64,000 nt of DNA from Chiridota heheva (GCA_020152595.1 JAIGNY010000466.1:17501-81500); one strand, 5' to 3'; counted from the first letter of the stretch, positions 12,101 through 27,100 are shown. Notes: generated by a model not told the origin, from the letters alone. Numbers and translations are program-made.

Positions 12101-15100
12101 TTTTCATAAGAAAACACTCACATTGAAAATCCTCTATTCACATGGAAATCATATGAATGGCAACCAGTGGTCTGCAGGTGACCCTCTTTAATGCACTTGT
12201 CAATTGTGTGACTCACCCCCAGAGATTGCGTTATAATTTTTTGTCTGGCGTATTTGGTTACGACAAGCCCTTGGTTGTTGGCGTATTTTGTAAATTTGCC
12301 GTCGTAAGTACAGGGGACTGCGTAATGTACAGGGCATTGCGTAATGTCATGGAGCATTCATTGCGCTATGAAAGCTTGTAAGTATTGTTAACACACACAC
12401 ACACTTACGTAGGCCTGCCTTGCTAAAGTGAATGGAAATTGTGCTTAAAATACCCAACAAATTAAAAAAAACTGACCATTATTATCTTGGAAATATTAAG
12501 AAAAAGTTCTTACCCAATCCTTGTATAATGTTGATTGTTAATTCATAAAATCTGGGTTAACAAACCCCAAAAAATAATAATAATAAGATTGTTTATCGAA
12601 TCCAAACTTCCATGAGGTTTTAGTAAACTTTTACTAATTGTCAACAATAATATGCTATTGAGATTTCGGACACGCCTACTTCTTACAGTATAGTAACTTA
12701 CACGATCTTGTGCATGGTAAAATATTGTAAGTTGGAACTTGTAGAATCTGTTTGTGGCAACTGGGAATGCGTGATCAAACTTTGAATGTAAAATATTCTT
12801 ATTTGTTTCTAGCACATTTTACCGAAAACTAACAAAAAATAAACATGTATTTAAACACTTCAAAATGTTAAACTGCCTTTTAAAACCAGGCTAAAAAACT
12901 TTTCTTCTTGGCTTCTTTTCCTGCCACAGTTTTACTGCTCTTTGAAAATTAAACTCCAACATTGGTGGCCCTTCACATGAAATATGCATGAGCACTTCAA
13001 GTTTATCATCCGCAATCCGTGATCTCAGCTTGGTTTTCACTCTGGTTTGGTAGCTAAATCCCCTTTCACAGGGTACACTTGAAACTGGAATGGTAAGGGC
13101 AATGGTACAGAGTGTGGCAATATTCGGAAAAACCTCCGAATAATTTTGGACAATATTTTTACAAAGTTCTACACTTTTCATTTTTGCATAAGAGCCGAAA
13201 ATAAGCTGGTGACGATAGCCCACTCTTTAAATAATTCTTCTTTATCAATAAGTGGTTCACAGTCCACATTAGATTTCCCATAAAAGTCCCCCAAAACTTT
13301 GAGTTTTTCTTCTCCAAATGTGTCCATGTCCTTTTCCTTTTCAGGTAGGGTCTTTGGGTTGAAAATGGAAAATGCTGATGTTACAGAGTGTGCTTTCGAG
13401 GAAAATCGGGCTTCTAAGTTTGACACCAAGTTTGTGATAAAATTGTCTCTGACAGTTTCTAGTGTGTCCACATCACCTCTACGGCTCCCACAAGTATTCT
13501 GATTGAGGTCTATGCCCTTGTATGTGTTTGCGTCCACTTCATCTTTTTCTATTAAAGGCATCATATACCAGTTGAAGCTCCTTGCCATTTTTAGATTTGT
13601 TTTCTTTGAGGGTTTTCACAGCTGCATCTACCATTGGTCCAATTGAAGAAATGTCTAATGTTTCTTTCTGGAAGAAGAGACTCAAATGTGTAATGATGTC
13701 CAGACAATCAAGAAGAAGTGCTGTTGTTAGTACAAACAATGTAGTTTTTATGAACACTATCAGTCCATGTGCAACTGAATCACCATCTGAGGCAGCCTCA
13801 GCCTCAAGTGCTGTCACCAAACTGGCATAGTTTGATGATATAGCTTTTACCGAATTGTGCAGGGCCAGCCATCTCACTTCATATACCTGTTTCAGTGTGA
13901 GATCCCCTTCATGCAGCATAAGTTGTATTTCTCTTAATTTGCTCTGTCGCAAACTTGATCTGCTGTAAAAAGTGTAGATGGAACTAATAATATTCCGGTA
14001 CTTTGTAAGATAGGGGACTTTACTAGCTGCTTGTGACACTGCTAGATGTAATCTGTGGGCAGAGCAATGTACGTTGATTAATTTTGGATTTAATTCCAGT
14101 ATTCTCGCACAAACTCCTGTATGCTGTCCAATCATCACTGCTGCTCCGTCACTTCCTATCCCAACCAGTTTGCTGATATCCAAGTTAAGTTCACGAAGGC
14201 ATTTCTGCACTCCATCCACAATAGTTGCAGCTGTACAGTCTTTGACTGAAATGTTCCTCAAGAAGTGAGTTTCTGGTTTTGAAGTTTCTTTATTTACAAA
14301 TTAAATATAGAGAATGAGTTTCTCGGTAACTGAGATGTCTGTAGTTTCATCAAGCATTATGCTGTAGAATGAGCATTCCTTTATCCTTTCCTGCAAATCC
14401 TCCTTGATAATGTAGCTCAGCAGACCCTCAATTTCTTCTCGTGTGTCATGATGCATACTAACAGAATTCAATCCACATCCATTTACTTTTTGCAATTCCA
14501 GTAAATTGCTTATCTGGACACCTGGAATGTCATTCTTTGCCATGTAATATATGGTCCGGAAGACTTTAATAGCATTATCAGTTGCTTCAATTGCAGAATT
14601 ATCCAAAGACTTTTGCATAAACTTTCTAGAGCCTCTGGCAGAAATAGCAGCGATATGAGCTTGAGTTCTGCTGTGCTTTACTAAAGTGAAATGTTGTGTA
14701 TCCAAGCACCTTCCTGTGCAAAAGAATTCTTAATTTTGCGTCTTTGCAAACCTTGCAAAATACCTTCAAACGATCATCAGAAATATCCATCCAATTAAAT
14801 TCCTTTAGCCATTTCTGATATGTAGTTTCACTTATTGGAGTGTTAGCTCTATGCTTTTTTGCAGCAGATTTGCTGGCTGTATTGCCATCATCCAATCCTG
14901 AACTTGAACTTTCCCCTTCTTCCACAGACCCCCCACCTCTCTTCCGTTTTATAAACCACGAATCCAAAGACATGCTTAAAAAAATTTACATTTTAAATCC
15001 TTTAACAATAGCAATCACATCACATCACGTCACCAACCTGACACTAAATGAAACAGCACATGTTCTAACATCACAGGAAACGTCAAATTTTCGTACCCTA

Positions 15101-18100
15101 AACCTGTACAGGTAAATTACAGGCGTCAAAATATCAAACAGTGAAGGCCGTAAACACACGGATGCGGCGAGCAATTCTTAAACAAAATTGAATAAAACAA
15201 AGGAAAAGAAACATGTTGATCTCTTGTTTGTTTTCATAGATGGATCATCATAATACTTATAATAACTGAAAATTGATTGAAATGGCGTTTCCGCCCATTA
15301 CAGCAAAATTAAGCGTTCGACATAAATTTGCGCCCCAGTGGCGAATTTCTCCACAGTTTGAACAAAAAGCATTTCTAACAAATTTTCCAGTATCACCAGA
15401 AAGCCTCAATTATAAACTTTATCGTGTGTAAGCAAACAGTCAAAGCATCTTATATAATTTCTTTACTGTATGATTACCTAAAAAATCGCTCGCCGCGATG
15501 CGTTCGGTGTGTTAGGGCCTTTACGGAGACAAAACATTTGCCGCGCTCCAGGCTTGCCTTTACACATACAACACAATACAGGAGGACAGCAGAATCCTAG
15601 ATAATAATATCGTTGACAATTGTAAGCGTGCATTCAAAACACATCAAAACTTTCATGTACACTGTACGTACATCATGCATGGGGCCTAGGGTCTCTAGTA
15701 CTGTACTAGCCTATATGTGTTTATGTATAGCACTACGGGCATGTTGAATCATTCAGCCGTTAGTCTCATAGTTGTGTCAGTTTTCTTTTATTTCCAAGTA
15801 ATTTAAAATCATTTTTATGTGAAATAAAACTTTGAACCGCATCAGAGAGGTAAGATGTTCATGATTTTCATTTATGTTAATGAAAAACTCTGGCGTAAAA
15901 TTTCACATGCTTTATCTAAATCTTACGCCACAGGTAAAACCTCTTTCGTAAGAAACTTCGGCCATGGCGTAATATACGACAAATTTGTCGTTAACGCGAT
16001 CTCTGCTCACCCCTACACCCCGGACAAGGTGAGTCATTGCACCAAAGTGGGTGACCAAAAAGATGTACATTGACGCACCCTTCAGTCATGACATTTTTTG
16101 TGAAATGACTTACCCCAAATCACTCACCTCTGTACAAAGTCAATTGGTTTGAAGTAAATTGACTAACCCCAGAGTCACTCTGGTGACTGACTATTTGGTA
16201 CAATGACAGACATGTTAAGTCACTATTTCATATGTCAATGATTCATCTTTGACTGACATTGTCGGGGGTAGTAGAGGTGAGTCATTTAACTGACAAGTGC
16301 TTTAGATTTTGATTAAATTTCACCAGATTAATTCATTTAGGCCAAAACGAACCCTCAGCAAAAATTAGCAAATATGTTTCCAAGTTACGTGCCCCTAAAA
16401 TTTTCGCAAAGCCCCCTTTTTTTGGCACTTGCAAATCACAATAGTGATTTTTCCATGTTGAGAAGCTAATGAAATTATATTGGAAGTGGGTATAATGCTA
16501 CAAATTGGTGATTTGGTTAATTGTTGCCCACATTTTCATATTCTGGCCTCAAAATAGAGCTATCCCTATAGTTTTGTAGTTATTGATGCACTAAAATGCT
16601 CAATTCTTTAATAGCAGAGTTTTTTGGTTGTGACTTTTGGGGTCATCCTGTACCCTGCTGAAAGATACAAGTCTAATATTATATGATATAAATATATATA
16701 GATAAATATCTTCTGTATTACTGAATGTATGCATGAATTGATTATATTATTCATCCATGAATGACATACACCCAAAGTTGGACCTAGGCAGCAGAGGAGG
16801 CAAAAGTCCTTCTCAATCTCGCACATGTCTAACCAATGCATGTAGTCAGTTGTAATAAGACTTGAAATTAACATTACTTAAACATGTATCATAGATATAC
16901 TTACATGCCAAATTTCAGCTTTGGTACTTAACTCTTTCATGGTTAGATTTTTTCTTAAAATAGTATTCGTTTTTCCTTTTTTCATAAAATTTTGTAACTT
17001 TTCAATCAATATTGAAAATCTGAGATAATCACATCATAAGCTGATTATTAATATACAGCCTTGCTTTTAATTCTGCCAGCCTCTCTTGTTTTAAATCTAG
17101 CACTGAAGAGAAATAATTTGAATATTTTTCATGGTTTTCTGGATATATTACATAAATATACAATGATGCTAAAAGTATCTAAACAAATAAAGGGTGGATT
17201 AAAGCGAGTGTATAACCACTATCATTCAAACTAAAGTCACAACTGTACATTGCTATTGCTATTATTTTAATTTAAGCAAAGGATGTTTTTATTCTTTATC
17301 TAACACAGAATAAAAATTCATTTCATTTGATGGAGATTCACAGTTTATCATGAATCTTTCTCACACAAAGGGGACCCAGCATTCATCATATACATTGTGT
17401 GGCCATGACAGTGTGTTTGAAATCTGATTTGACTATACCACGTGCTAGAAAATATATTTTTCCCAACAAACAAAAACTTTGTACTATATATTTAAATTCA
17501 TTTTGAGAAGTCGCAATCATTTGCTTTCATTTTAAGCCCCGCCGCCGCTCTACACTGTATGAATAACTGAAACAAAAGGTACTTACTGACCTATTAATAC
17601 ACTCAAAGGATTAGTTCAGTGATCTAGCAAGTTTTTCTTATTTTAAAGAGGACTTTAAAAGAAACAAAATAGTATCAAAAAAAACATTAAAAAAAATCTT
17701 ATTTAGTAATGGAGATATTTGAGTTAAAAGTCTTATCTGTGTAGAAATGACTGGTGTAATAATAATAATAATACATAAATTTATATAGCGCTAATTTTGT
17801 AAAGACATTCAAAAGCGCTTTACACACAAGGAAATTACGATACGAAAACAAAAATAAGAATACAGAAATGACAACATAAATAGAAATACAATGGATCAAG
17901 CTGCACCAGGAATTGTGGTAAGAAAATTGGCGGCAAACAAATTTTTATATCGCCTTTTATCTCAAAAGTGTTATCTCATTACATCGTCCTTTCATTAAGA
18001 TTGTATAAGGCCTATTCACTTAAAGACTTTATAACTAATCCAACTATTCATTCAGTAATTTAAGTTGAAATTTTAAAGGGGGAAACACTTGTGTTTTGAT

Positions 18101-21100
18101 CAGAGATTTGTTATTGAGAAAACCCTGTTTGGACCAAATAGGCTAATACGATTCTCATTTTCTTGCAAAATTTTGACGCATAATATTGTGGTAAGAAAAT
18201 AAGGGCCAAACTGTTTTGTACAACATATAGTTCTTTCTCACAGTTTTGTAGTAAAAAATTTGTGAAGAGCGTGTACTGACAAACATTTTCAAAATAGCTG
18301 TTGCCAGTGTACTTGGATGATGCGTTCACTGATTGTGTGTGTACACCCTTTCAAAAGTGAGGATGTGCGAAGTGATTGGAATGTCATTTCTTCGTATGTT
18401 TAGATGTTTTTTACGTATAAAATGTTTATTTTTTCTGTTTTCCCTTTAATAATTTGAAAGATACTTGAAAGATTCAAGATGCTATTGAAATCAAAATCAT
18501 ACAGAAACTCATACTTATGGGAAGGCTTTTTATTTCATGATTATGTTTTGTGTTGTTTTCTGAATGGTTTTTCAAAGTATAGAGTGCATCAAGGTTGGAA
18601 AAACCACCCACCTGCTAGCCATAGGCTAGCAAAAAACAATCGTGGCGAGTAGAAATATAATATAATGTGGTACTCCCCACATTTAATTAAGCCTCGCCAA
18701 GTTTGGTGACAATGGCGAGTAACTTTTTTTATATTTTTGAAACCCTGGAGTGTATTCACACTGTAAGTATTGCCTAGCAAGTAGTGCTTACTGAATGAGG
18801 TGTTTTTCTACTGAGCCTACCCCAAAGTTTGTGCCTCAATAATGAGAAACATGCAACTTTCAGCAGCTGTACTACTTAGTAAGTGTAGTTAGTAAAGAGT
18901 TTAAGGCTTGAACAAAAATACAGGAAGAAAGAAAGTGATAAATATTAATTTCCAAAGTGCTTAAAAGTTGAAAATTTAGCCAGTTTGATTGAAAATTTCT
19001 CAAATTAATAGCTGAAACCTGGCATATAAGGTTGTTTTAGGCATAAGAGAGTCCTCATAAAGTGTCCCAAATTGTTTTAGGCATAAGAGAGTCCTCATAA
19101 AGTGTCCCAAATTGTCAAGCTAAGGAGAGAAGTTTTTAAATATTTTTGCAGGAATGGATTGCTATTAAAGGAATTTGTCTTGCAAATTTTAAAAAGTTTT
19201 TCTAGAGTTTGTAAATAAAAATATAAATTCAACAAATTTGAGTGTTTTTCTTATGCAGCCTAACCCCTATGGTCGCCATTTCAAGTGTGGCGAATACTCT
19301 CACTGTTAAACTTGTTTTTCTCTGTAATTAACTAACATTAGTAGAGCTGGAATTACGTTAGTTTATGCCCCCCAAAATAGGTGTTTTCTGCCCTTAAAAA
19401 CGGTGTCACCCCTAAAAACAGTGTTTTCCACCCCTAAAAACGTTGTTTTTTGCCCCTAAAAACAGTGTTTTCCACCTTTAAAACGGTATTTTTCGTCCCA
19501 ACACTGTTTCTAACTGCTTTTTACTAGCTAGAGTTGTGTAAATTTGATTTAAACAAAGTGGAATCGTGGCATACAGATTGAGAGTTATAAATATTTTATC
19601 CAAAAAAAAAAAAAAAACTTAATGCAGAAAAGTTACCTGCTTTGGGAACATTTTTGGAATAGCAACTTCGGTTTTTAAGTTATGACTGATCAAATTATTC
19701 AATTATTGACATATTCAAAATTTCCTTCAGCTTCCAACTGATTAAAAATGGTATCAATTCTGAATAGAATAGTCTTTAAATTTTGAAATAACAATAACAG
19801 TTCAATCACAAAAGATGATAATCACCGCTTATAAACCCTTTCAACCCTTGAAGGAAAAAACCCCAATTTCTCCCTTCAACCCAAAATGTAACGAATCTGT
19901 AGATAAAACCCTCCAATGTTGTTTTTTTATACTCGCGCTATAATAACAAGATTTTTAAACCCATCTTTTAAAAGTTTATCTCATTATCATCCTACACCAC
20001 TTAAACCCATTTAACAGATTTAATCCAACAATAAATTTCAGCTTTTTATCTTTTTTTAAAGCTGAAGACATATTCCAACAATAAGCCTGTTCATGGTAAC
20101 GATAATATGTATTGCGCAATGCAGGTCAAGAGGTCACTTGAGAATGTCTTGCCATAAGCATCACTGAAACGCATTGAATAACACTGTTACATCCCTATTT
20201 TTTCATTCAGTGGATTAGGTGCCCTTACATGTATGTATTTGTGCTTTTGAAATGAATGTTCCTTCCATTAGGGACATTGTGTGGGATGCCATGTGGGACA
20301 ACTGGGTTGGATGCCATGTGGGACAAGGTTGGGATGCCATGTGGGACAAGGTTGGGATGCCATGTGGGACATACATTAAGGTGAGATTCCATGTGGGACA
20401 TAGATATGAACATAGGGTGGGGAAGCCATGTACATGTAGGATACAAGGATATGCCATGTGGGTCATAGGGAGGGATGCTATGTGGCACATAGTGAGGGAC
20501 GCCATGTGTAACAAAGGGTGGGATATGTGGGACATAAATATGGATGCCATATGGAGCACCTAGGAGTACTAGATGCCATGTTAGAGATAGGAAAGGGAAA
20601 TTTGGGACATAGGGAGGGAGGACATGTGGGACATTAGGAGGGACGCTATGTGTGACAAGAAGGGATGACATGTGGGACATAGGGTGGTATGCCACATGTA
20701 TATAACAAAATTAAATCAAACTAGAACGATAAATACCGTCATGGCCCGCATACTGATTCAAATTGACACATCACAAGTCCAATTATAAAAAATATCCCAC
20801 TATCCACCCCACCCATGTCCCATCTGACATCGCACCCATATCCCACATATCATCCCACCCCTGTCCCAAATGACATCCATCTCTATGTCCCAAATGACAT
20901 CCCTACCCACCCATGTGCCACATGTCATTCCTCCTTATGCCCTACATGGAATCCTTCCCTTTGTCCCACATGACATCCCTCACCATGTCTCACCCTCCAA
21001 TGTTCCACATGGTATCCATCTCTATGTCTCACATGGCTTCTCATCCTAAAGTTGTACCAAAAGGAATCCTACTCAGACGTCCCATATGCCGTCACACCCT

Positions 21101-24100
21101 ATGTATCACACAGTATCCCTCCCTGTGCCCCACATGGTATCCATCCCTTATCCCACATGACATCCATCTCTGTCCCACATACCCATGTACCACATGTCAT
21201 TCCTCCCTATGCCCTACACGGAATTCCTCCCTCTGTCCCACATGGCATCCCACTTCATGTCCCACCCTCCTATGTTCCACATGACATCCATCTCTATGTC
21301 CCACATGGCATCTTATCCTAAAGATGTACCAAATGGCATTCCATGCACTCATATGTCCTATATGCCATACCACCCTATTTACCACACGGTATCCATCCCT
21401 GTGCCCACATGGCATCAATCCCTGTCTCACATGACATCCATCTGTATGTCCCATATGGCATCTCTACCCATGTGCCACATGTCATTCCTCCATATGCCCA
21501 CATGTAATCCCTCTCTCCTTTCCACATGGCATCTATCCCTATGTCCCGCATGGCGTCCATCTCTATGTCCCACATGGCATCCATCTCTATGTCCCCACAA
21601 AGCCATCGTATGGTAGCATTAACACAGAGAAAGCTTTGGTTTACTTCTGATCGGACCGTACCGCTCTGATTGTTATTATCACTTGACCTGACCCCATAAT
21701 CAGTTCCGGGCATGCACGTTTGTAACCATGAACTGGCTTATTCATTAAATGTTTTAGTTACCAAAATACTTTTTTTTTTAACTAATTGAAAGTGATGAGC
21801 TCAGCAGATATTTGATTACAAAGTATTAACATTTTGTGGTCAAAGTAGATCATTGTTTAGCATAACAGAAAAAAATGCAGATTTGAAATTCCAGAATCAG
21901 ATTCTGAATCAGAATGCTGAACTTGAGGCAACTGTGTATGTTTGTAAATGAATTTTCCATTTTTTAACTTTCTTTCAGCATGCAGAATTTGTGAATGAAG
22001 CCAAGACAAAAGAACCAGTTGTCCTCTTTGTTGGAGATTCACTTGTCCAGTACATGAAACAGAATGAGGTACGATTAACGTGTCATTACACAATTTGTTT
22101 CCCTGATGAGGAGCAATGTAATAGTTACAGTTAAATCTGGAAGAGTTTTCAACATTTGTGTGTGGAACAGAAAAGAAATTTAAGTGTATTTAAAAACTTT
22201 TGAAAAATCTACGGACAGGTGGAGGCAATACGAGCTGAATTGAATAAAAACTTTAAAAGTAGCAAAAGAAAATTACTGCCAAAATCTGTAAAGAATCAAG
22301 TAGTTTTAAACAACTCTCCATTTGAATTTCAAGGTTTCACAGCTTTGAAAGCTTTATATCAATTTGTGATTTATTAATGAGTGGACTTCTTTATTTTCTG
22401 AGGTACAGCCATTGCTACTTAATTCTCTCTCAAAATTCTCTGAAGTAGAGCAGCTGATTATGACAAACATTTGGAATTAAGAGCTCATTGGATGTAGAAA
22501 TTATTTATATTTCATATGCAGTACAACACATTTTGCATGTGCTTGCAAATGCCTTAACTTGAGAGAGAGATATTTCAAAAATTTACAAGTGCTGACCTAT
22601 GGACACTATAAATTGTGGATTCATACTTAAAAGATTATCCATGTAAAATGATAGATAATTCTCCAAATTTTTATTACAGTTTCCTAAAACTATAATTGAC
22701 TTCTCTGAATACATTGCCCAGCTTAGCAATGTTGCAACTAGGTGGGGTGAAAAAAGCCTCAAATCCGTAAGCTTTAATCCATCTTTGGCACTTCTCCGGA
22801 TCTTCAGAATTTTAAGCGAAAGAAAGACACAAAATTATGTTTGCTAACCGTTCTGATGGGTAATGGTAATCAGATTTCCAAAGGTGCAAGTTTTAGGCAC
22901 AAGTCTCTCAGTCTGTGTGTACAGAAATTTGTTTTGTGCAGTATATTGCATTGACTGTAGGAGTCTCACTGCTAGCTAGCTGTATTGTACTGGTACCGTG
23001 ACTGCATAAGAATTTCGCCCCGCCAAGTTACATAGATTTGTTGGTTGAAAAAGCCTTTAATCAACTACTGTACTTCAGAGAGGTCAGTTCAAAAGCCAGT
23101 ACAAGCACACCTTTTTGATGTCGCAAACTGTATGGAAAATTGCTCTATATTTCTAATATTATCTGCCAGTTTTATTATTCTGCCATTTTCAGAAATTCTA
23201 GAATCTCATTACAATAAAATACATTTACTTTTACTATAGTAAGTAAGTTTGGAGCTTGATCATAAACTTTTAATAGCAAAAAGAGATTTAAATACTCAGG
23301 GTGTATTTGAAGCTTTATCTTTTATAAAAAGGTCGCTATTTCAAATGTTTTAAGTTGGTTGGTTGAATTTGTCATGTGGGAAAACATAATAATGACACCA
23401 AAATCATTCAAATTGGACCATCTTGACCATATTGGTAAATTTGACCCAGTGAAAAGTTTGTTGACCTTTTCATGTTTTTGTCTATACCACCATAAGTAAA
23501 GGTCAGAGATAGGACAAACTATAACTTGTTGGATTCCTGGAGATGAGTAAGTTGGTATACCAGTACATTTTAAAAGGTTCGAGATATTTTTTAATTTGGA
23601 CCCCGTTTGACCTTAATTGACCTCTACTAAAAAATGCCCAGAACTGTCAAGAGGGTAGCCCAAAACAAAAATGCTTTCAAACCTTTAATTGTCCCCATAA
23701 ATTGGTCACAGAATATTAACATTGGTCCTCTACTAACAGGTCCTTAAAAAATTATCTTGGAACATTGCAGAAAAGATTTCATGAATTTAAAGAATCAAGT
23801 AAACATTTCATCGAGATATTTATGTACTTCCTAAGTGAACTTTTTTTGCGATCTTTGTCTCATAGATTTGGGGTGAACTATTTGAACCAATGCATTGTTT
23901 GAATTTTGGTCTTGGTGGTGACACAACAAACAATGTCTTGTGGAGGCTACAAAATGGAGAATTGGGTGAAATGCAACCAACTGTAAGTATGCAATATAAG
24001 TGTTATTTGGAAAGTTTGATATTTCTTGCAGAGTGTAGATCAGGTTTGAAATCGGGTATTGGTTGTGTAGAGCAAAAATAATGCTATGGTAGTGACTGTT

Positions 24101-27100
24101 TGTAAAATAAATTATGTAAGCTATTTATCAAAACTTATTATTATTTTGTTGTTAGCATAAGCTTGTTGGATGGGGAGGAGGAGGAGAGAAAGAAAGGAAG
24201 GGGGGGCGCTACAATCCCCAGATTAATCCAGAAAGGGGAAACATGATGCAAATCTGTTGCAATGGATTTTCAGTCCAAAATTCCCAAAGCCTACATGGTT
24301 GAACAAAAACATCACTTAAAATCACTCATCAATAAACAAACAAAACCTTCACTATTAAATACCATCCTATTTGTAAATTATTTCTTTAAGCCAGACACAT
24401 TGACCACAGGGAAATACTTTTATCCTTGTGTTGAGTGTGAAAGTCAGTGCAGCTGCAGTGAAATTTGTTTACTATTAATGTCAGATTATTACCATGGAAA
24501 GTGAGATGGAAGTGTGTGGAAATCACTGGTGTAATTGCTTGAATTGGATTGTGGCTGCTTTTGTGAGCAATATAGACCTTGACAGATTTTAGATTTTGTC
24601 AAGGCTTAAGACACAAAATGTATTGCGAGGATTAGACTGAATGAGGGTCTTACTGACCGAAAAGCTTACTGACCATTTATAGGGTATTAAGGGAACTTTG
24701 AGGGCACTTGAAATGTAAATATGGGAGTAATCAATACAACAAGTAACAAGTAGCGTCCCTGCCTTTTTTTAAATTGAGGAACTGTAGTCAGAAAGAACAG
24801 AAGACAAATTAGTTTTCAAAAATATGTTTTTGTGAACAAAATGCAGAGTGCTTAGTTAAAGGATTAGTTCAATGGTGAAGCATGTTTATCTTATATGAAA
24901 GAGGTCTTCAAAAAAAAAAAAAAAAACAGTGAAGAAAGCATTTAAAAATCTTACTCCGTTAAGGAGATATGTAAGTTTAAAGTTTGGTATCATTTGTGTA
25001 GAAACAACTAAAATCAGACTAGTTGTGATGTCACAGTCTCAGATTCCTCAGTCTTTAGATATTTTATAGAAAGTTTATTTTATTCTTTCACTATTCAAAT
25101 TATTTTCCCTCGAAACTTTCTTCAGGTGGTTTATAAATATATAAATATTAGGAAGGGTTTCCTAGATTCACCTTTACTACTTTTTTGACATATCCCAGGA
25201 TTTTTAAGACACAAAATCGCAGGAAAAACTATGATAGAATACGTAAAGACTTTAAGGAATCTGAGGCGATGACATCACAATTAGCATGATTAGTCTGATT
25301 TTAGTTGTTTCAACAGAAATGAAACTAAGATTTAAACTTGAATATTTCCTTAATGGAATAAGATTTTTTTTTAATGCTTTTTCCACCATTTTGTTTCATT
25401 TGAAGTCCTCTTTCATATATGATGGACATGCTTGACCACTGAACTAATCCTTTAAGAGGGGTAGGGTGGAGGCAATGAGTGGCAGGTTGGAGCACCTATG
25501 AAACTAGGTGCCTGGGCAAGCTAAAATATAAAGCTTTACTTTGGCCACGAAGGCCCATCGGGTGAAAGCACATGACTCCCCTCTGGATAAGACACCAGTC
25601 CATCACAGGTAAATTTCACAGCAGTGCTATTCCTCATTTTACAACTGAGTGGACTGGAGCAAGTAGAGTAATGTGTCTTGCTCAATGACACAATGCAGTG
25701 CTCATGACAGGAGTTGAACCTGGTATCTTTTGTATACAAGCATTACTCGTTCACCACTGCAAGTGGCAAAATGAGGAAATTGAGCAAACTTTATTGATAT
25801 TTTCAGGGCAAGAAGGTAGTGATACGATAGTAAAAAGCATGAAGTAGAAGTTATATAATTCATTTGGAGAAAGTTGATTCTTAGCAAGGATGTAATGAAA
25901 ATTAGCATAGGAACCCCTGCCCCTCCCCTACTCCCTAGAAAATGTGCCAGTATGACTACATGATTATTTGTTTGTATAAGATCTAAACTAACCAATTTTC
26001 ATTGTAACAGGTTGTGGTATTACTGGTAGGAACAAACAATCATAACCACACAGCGGAGCAGGTTGTGGTTGGAATTGAGGCTATTGTCAAATTTATCAAC
26101 TCTAAGATACCTACTACACATATTATCTGTCTTGTAAGTATGTTTCTTTACCATATACTATCTGTAATTTAGTAGTTAACGGTCAGTTATTGTGTTTTTT
26201 CGTGTTAATGTTGACAGAAATATAAAATACGAGGGAACGATTTTGATTGGTCTAAATATTTGTACATCTACTGATAAGCCAATCAATTACTGCGATGGAA
26301 GTGACGTCGCTAGTATGTTGCACAATTACCGGCGGGGTGTCAAAGATTTTTTTTTAGACCAGATTCCCTCTTTATCTCTAATATCCCACCAATATTTTGC
26401 TTCTACTGCACCCATGCTGTAGGTACAGTTTTGTAAAAGTGAGAGTAAATTTAAAACTCTTAAATCTCCCCTTATTTCTTGAATATCTCCCCCTTTTGCT
26501 GCCAATGCCAATGTACATGTAAATTGAGCATTATGGAGCATCTGAGAAATGGTTTTGCAAACCATTATCATCAAATGGAAAAATACAGTATGTGCATGAT
26601 TTTAACTTTGGGGATTTCATTTGAATGGAAAGGCCATTATTAATAGGGAATTCACAGGGTGGTTGTTTCTGGAACAAAAAGCAAATCATACAATGAAAGT
26701 AAGGCATTAAAGTCTGGGCTCAAAAATTTACATTACAGGCAAAGTCATGTGTTTCAGGCTACCAGGTTTTTCGAATTGCAATTCCAAAGCCAGGCACCCA
26801 TTTTACAGTTGGTTTAATCTAAGTGGTTAAATTGAAAATTAGAATGATATTTTTTTTACTTGTAGAAAGTTATTTGATCAAAGTTGCTTGAGATAATAAA
26901 CCATAAATATTCTACCAGCTTTGTTATTCATACTCTACTAGGCTTGGGCGGTACCACAAAAATTCGGGACCGGTACTTTTGTTAAGACGGTACAGGTACC
27001 TTCGTTAAGACGGTACAGGTACCGGTGCTTTTTACGTGTGTAAAAAGTAAAAAAATATATCAGTGTGTGCTTGGTATATTCGCCGTAGTATCACAATAAC

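Larger units (their letters stand above)
10017..12890. other. Intron 1 sequence with dispersed repeats; no gene
   Basis: Contains a dispersed 91-bp repeat (10528-10618), a GACTCACCCC-type repeat end (10787 onward), a G/C-rich patch (11260-11362) and a second repeat end of the same family at 12194. Open frames here lack recognisable domains. Confidence 0.5.

Noticed and set aside
20215-21713. Numerous 80-156-codon frames rich in His, Met, Pro
   Set aside because: They are products of the two inverted minisatellite arrays on both strands.
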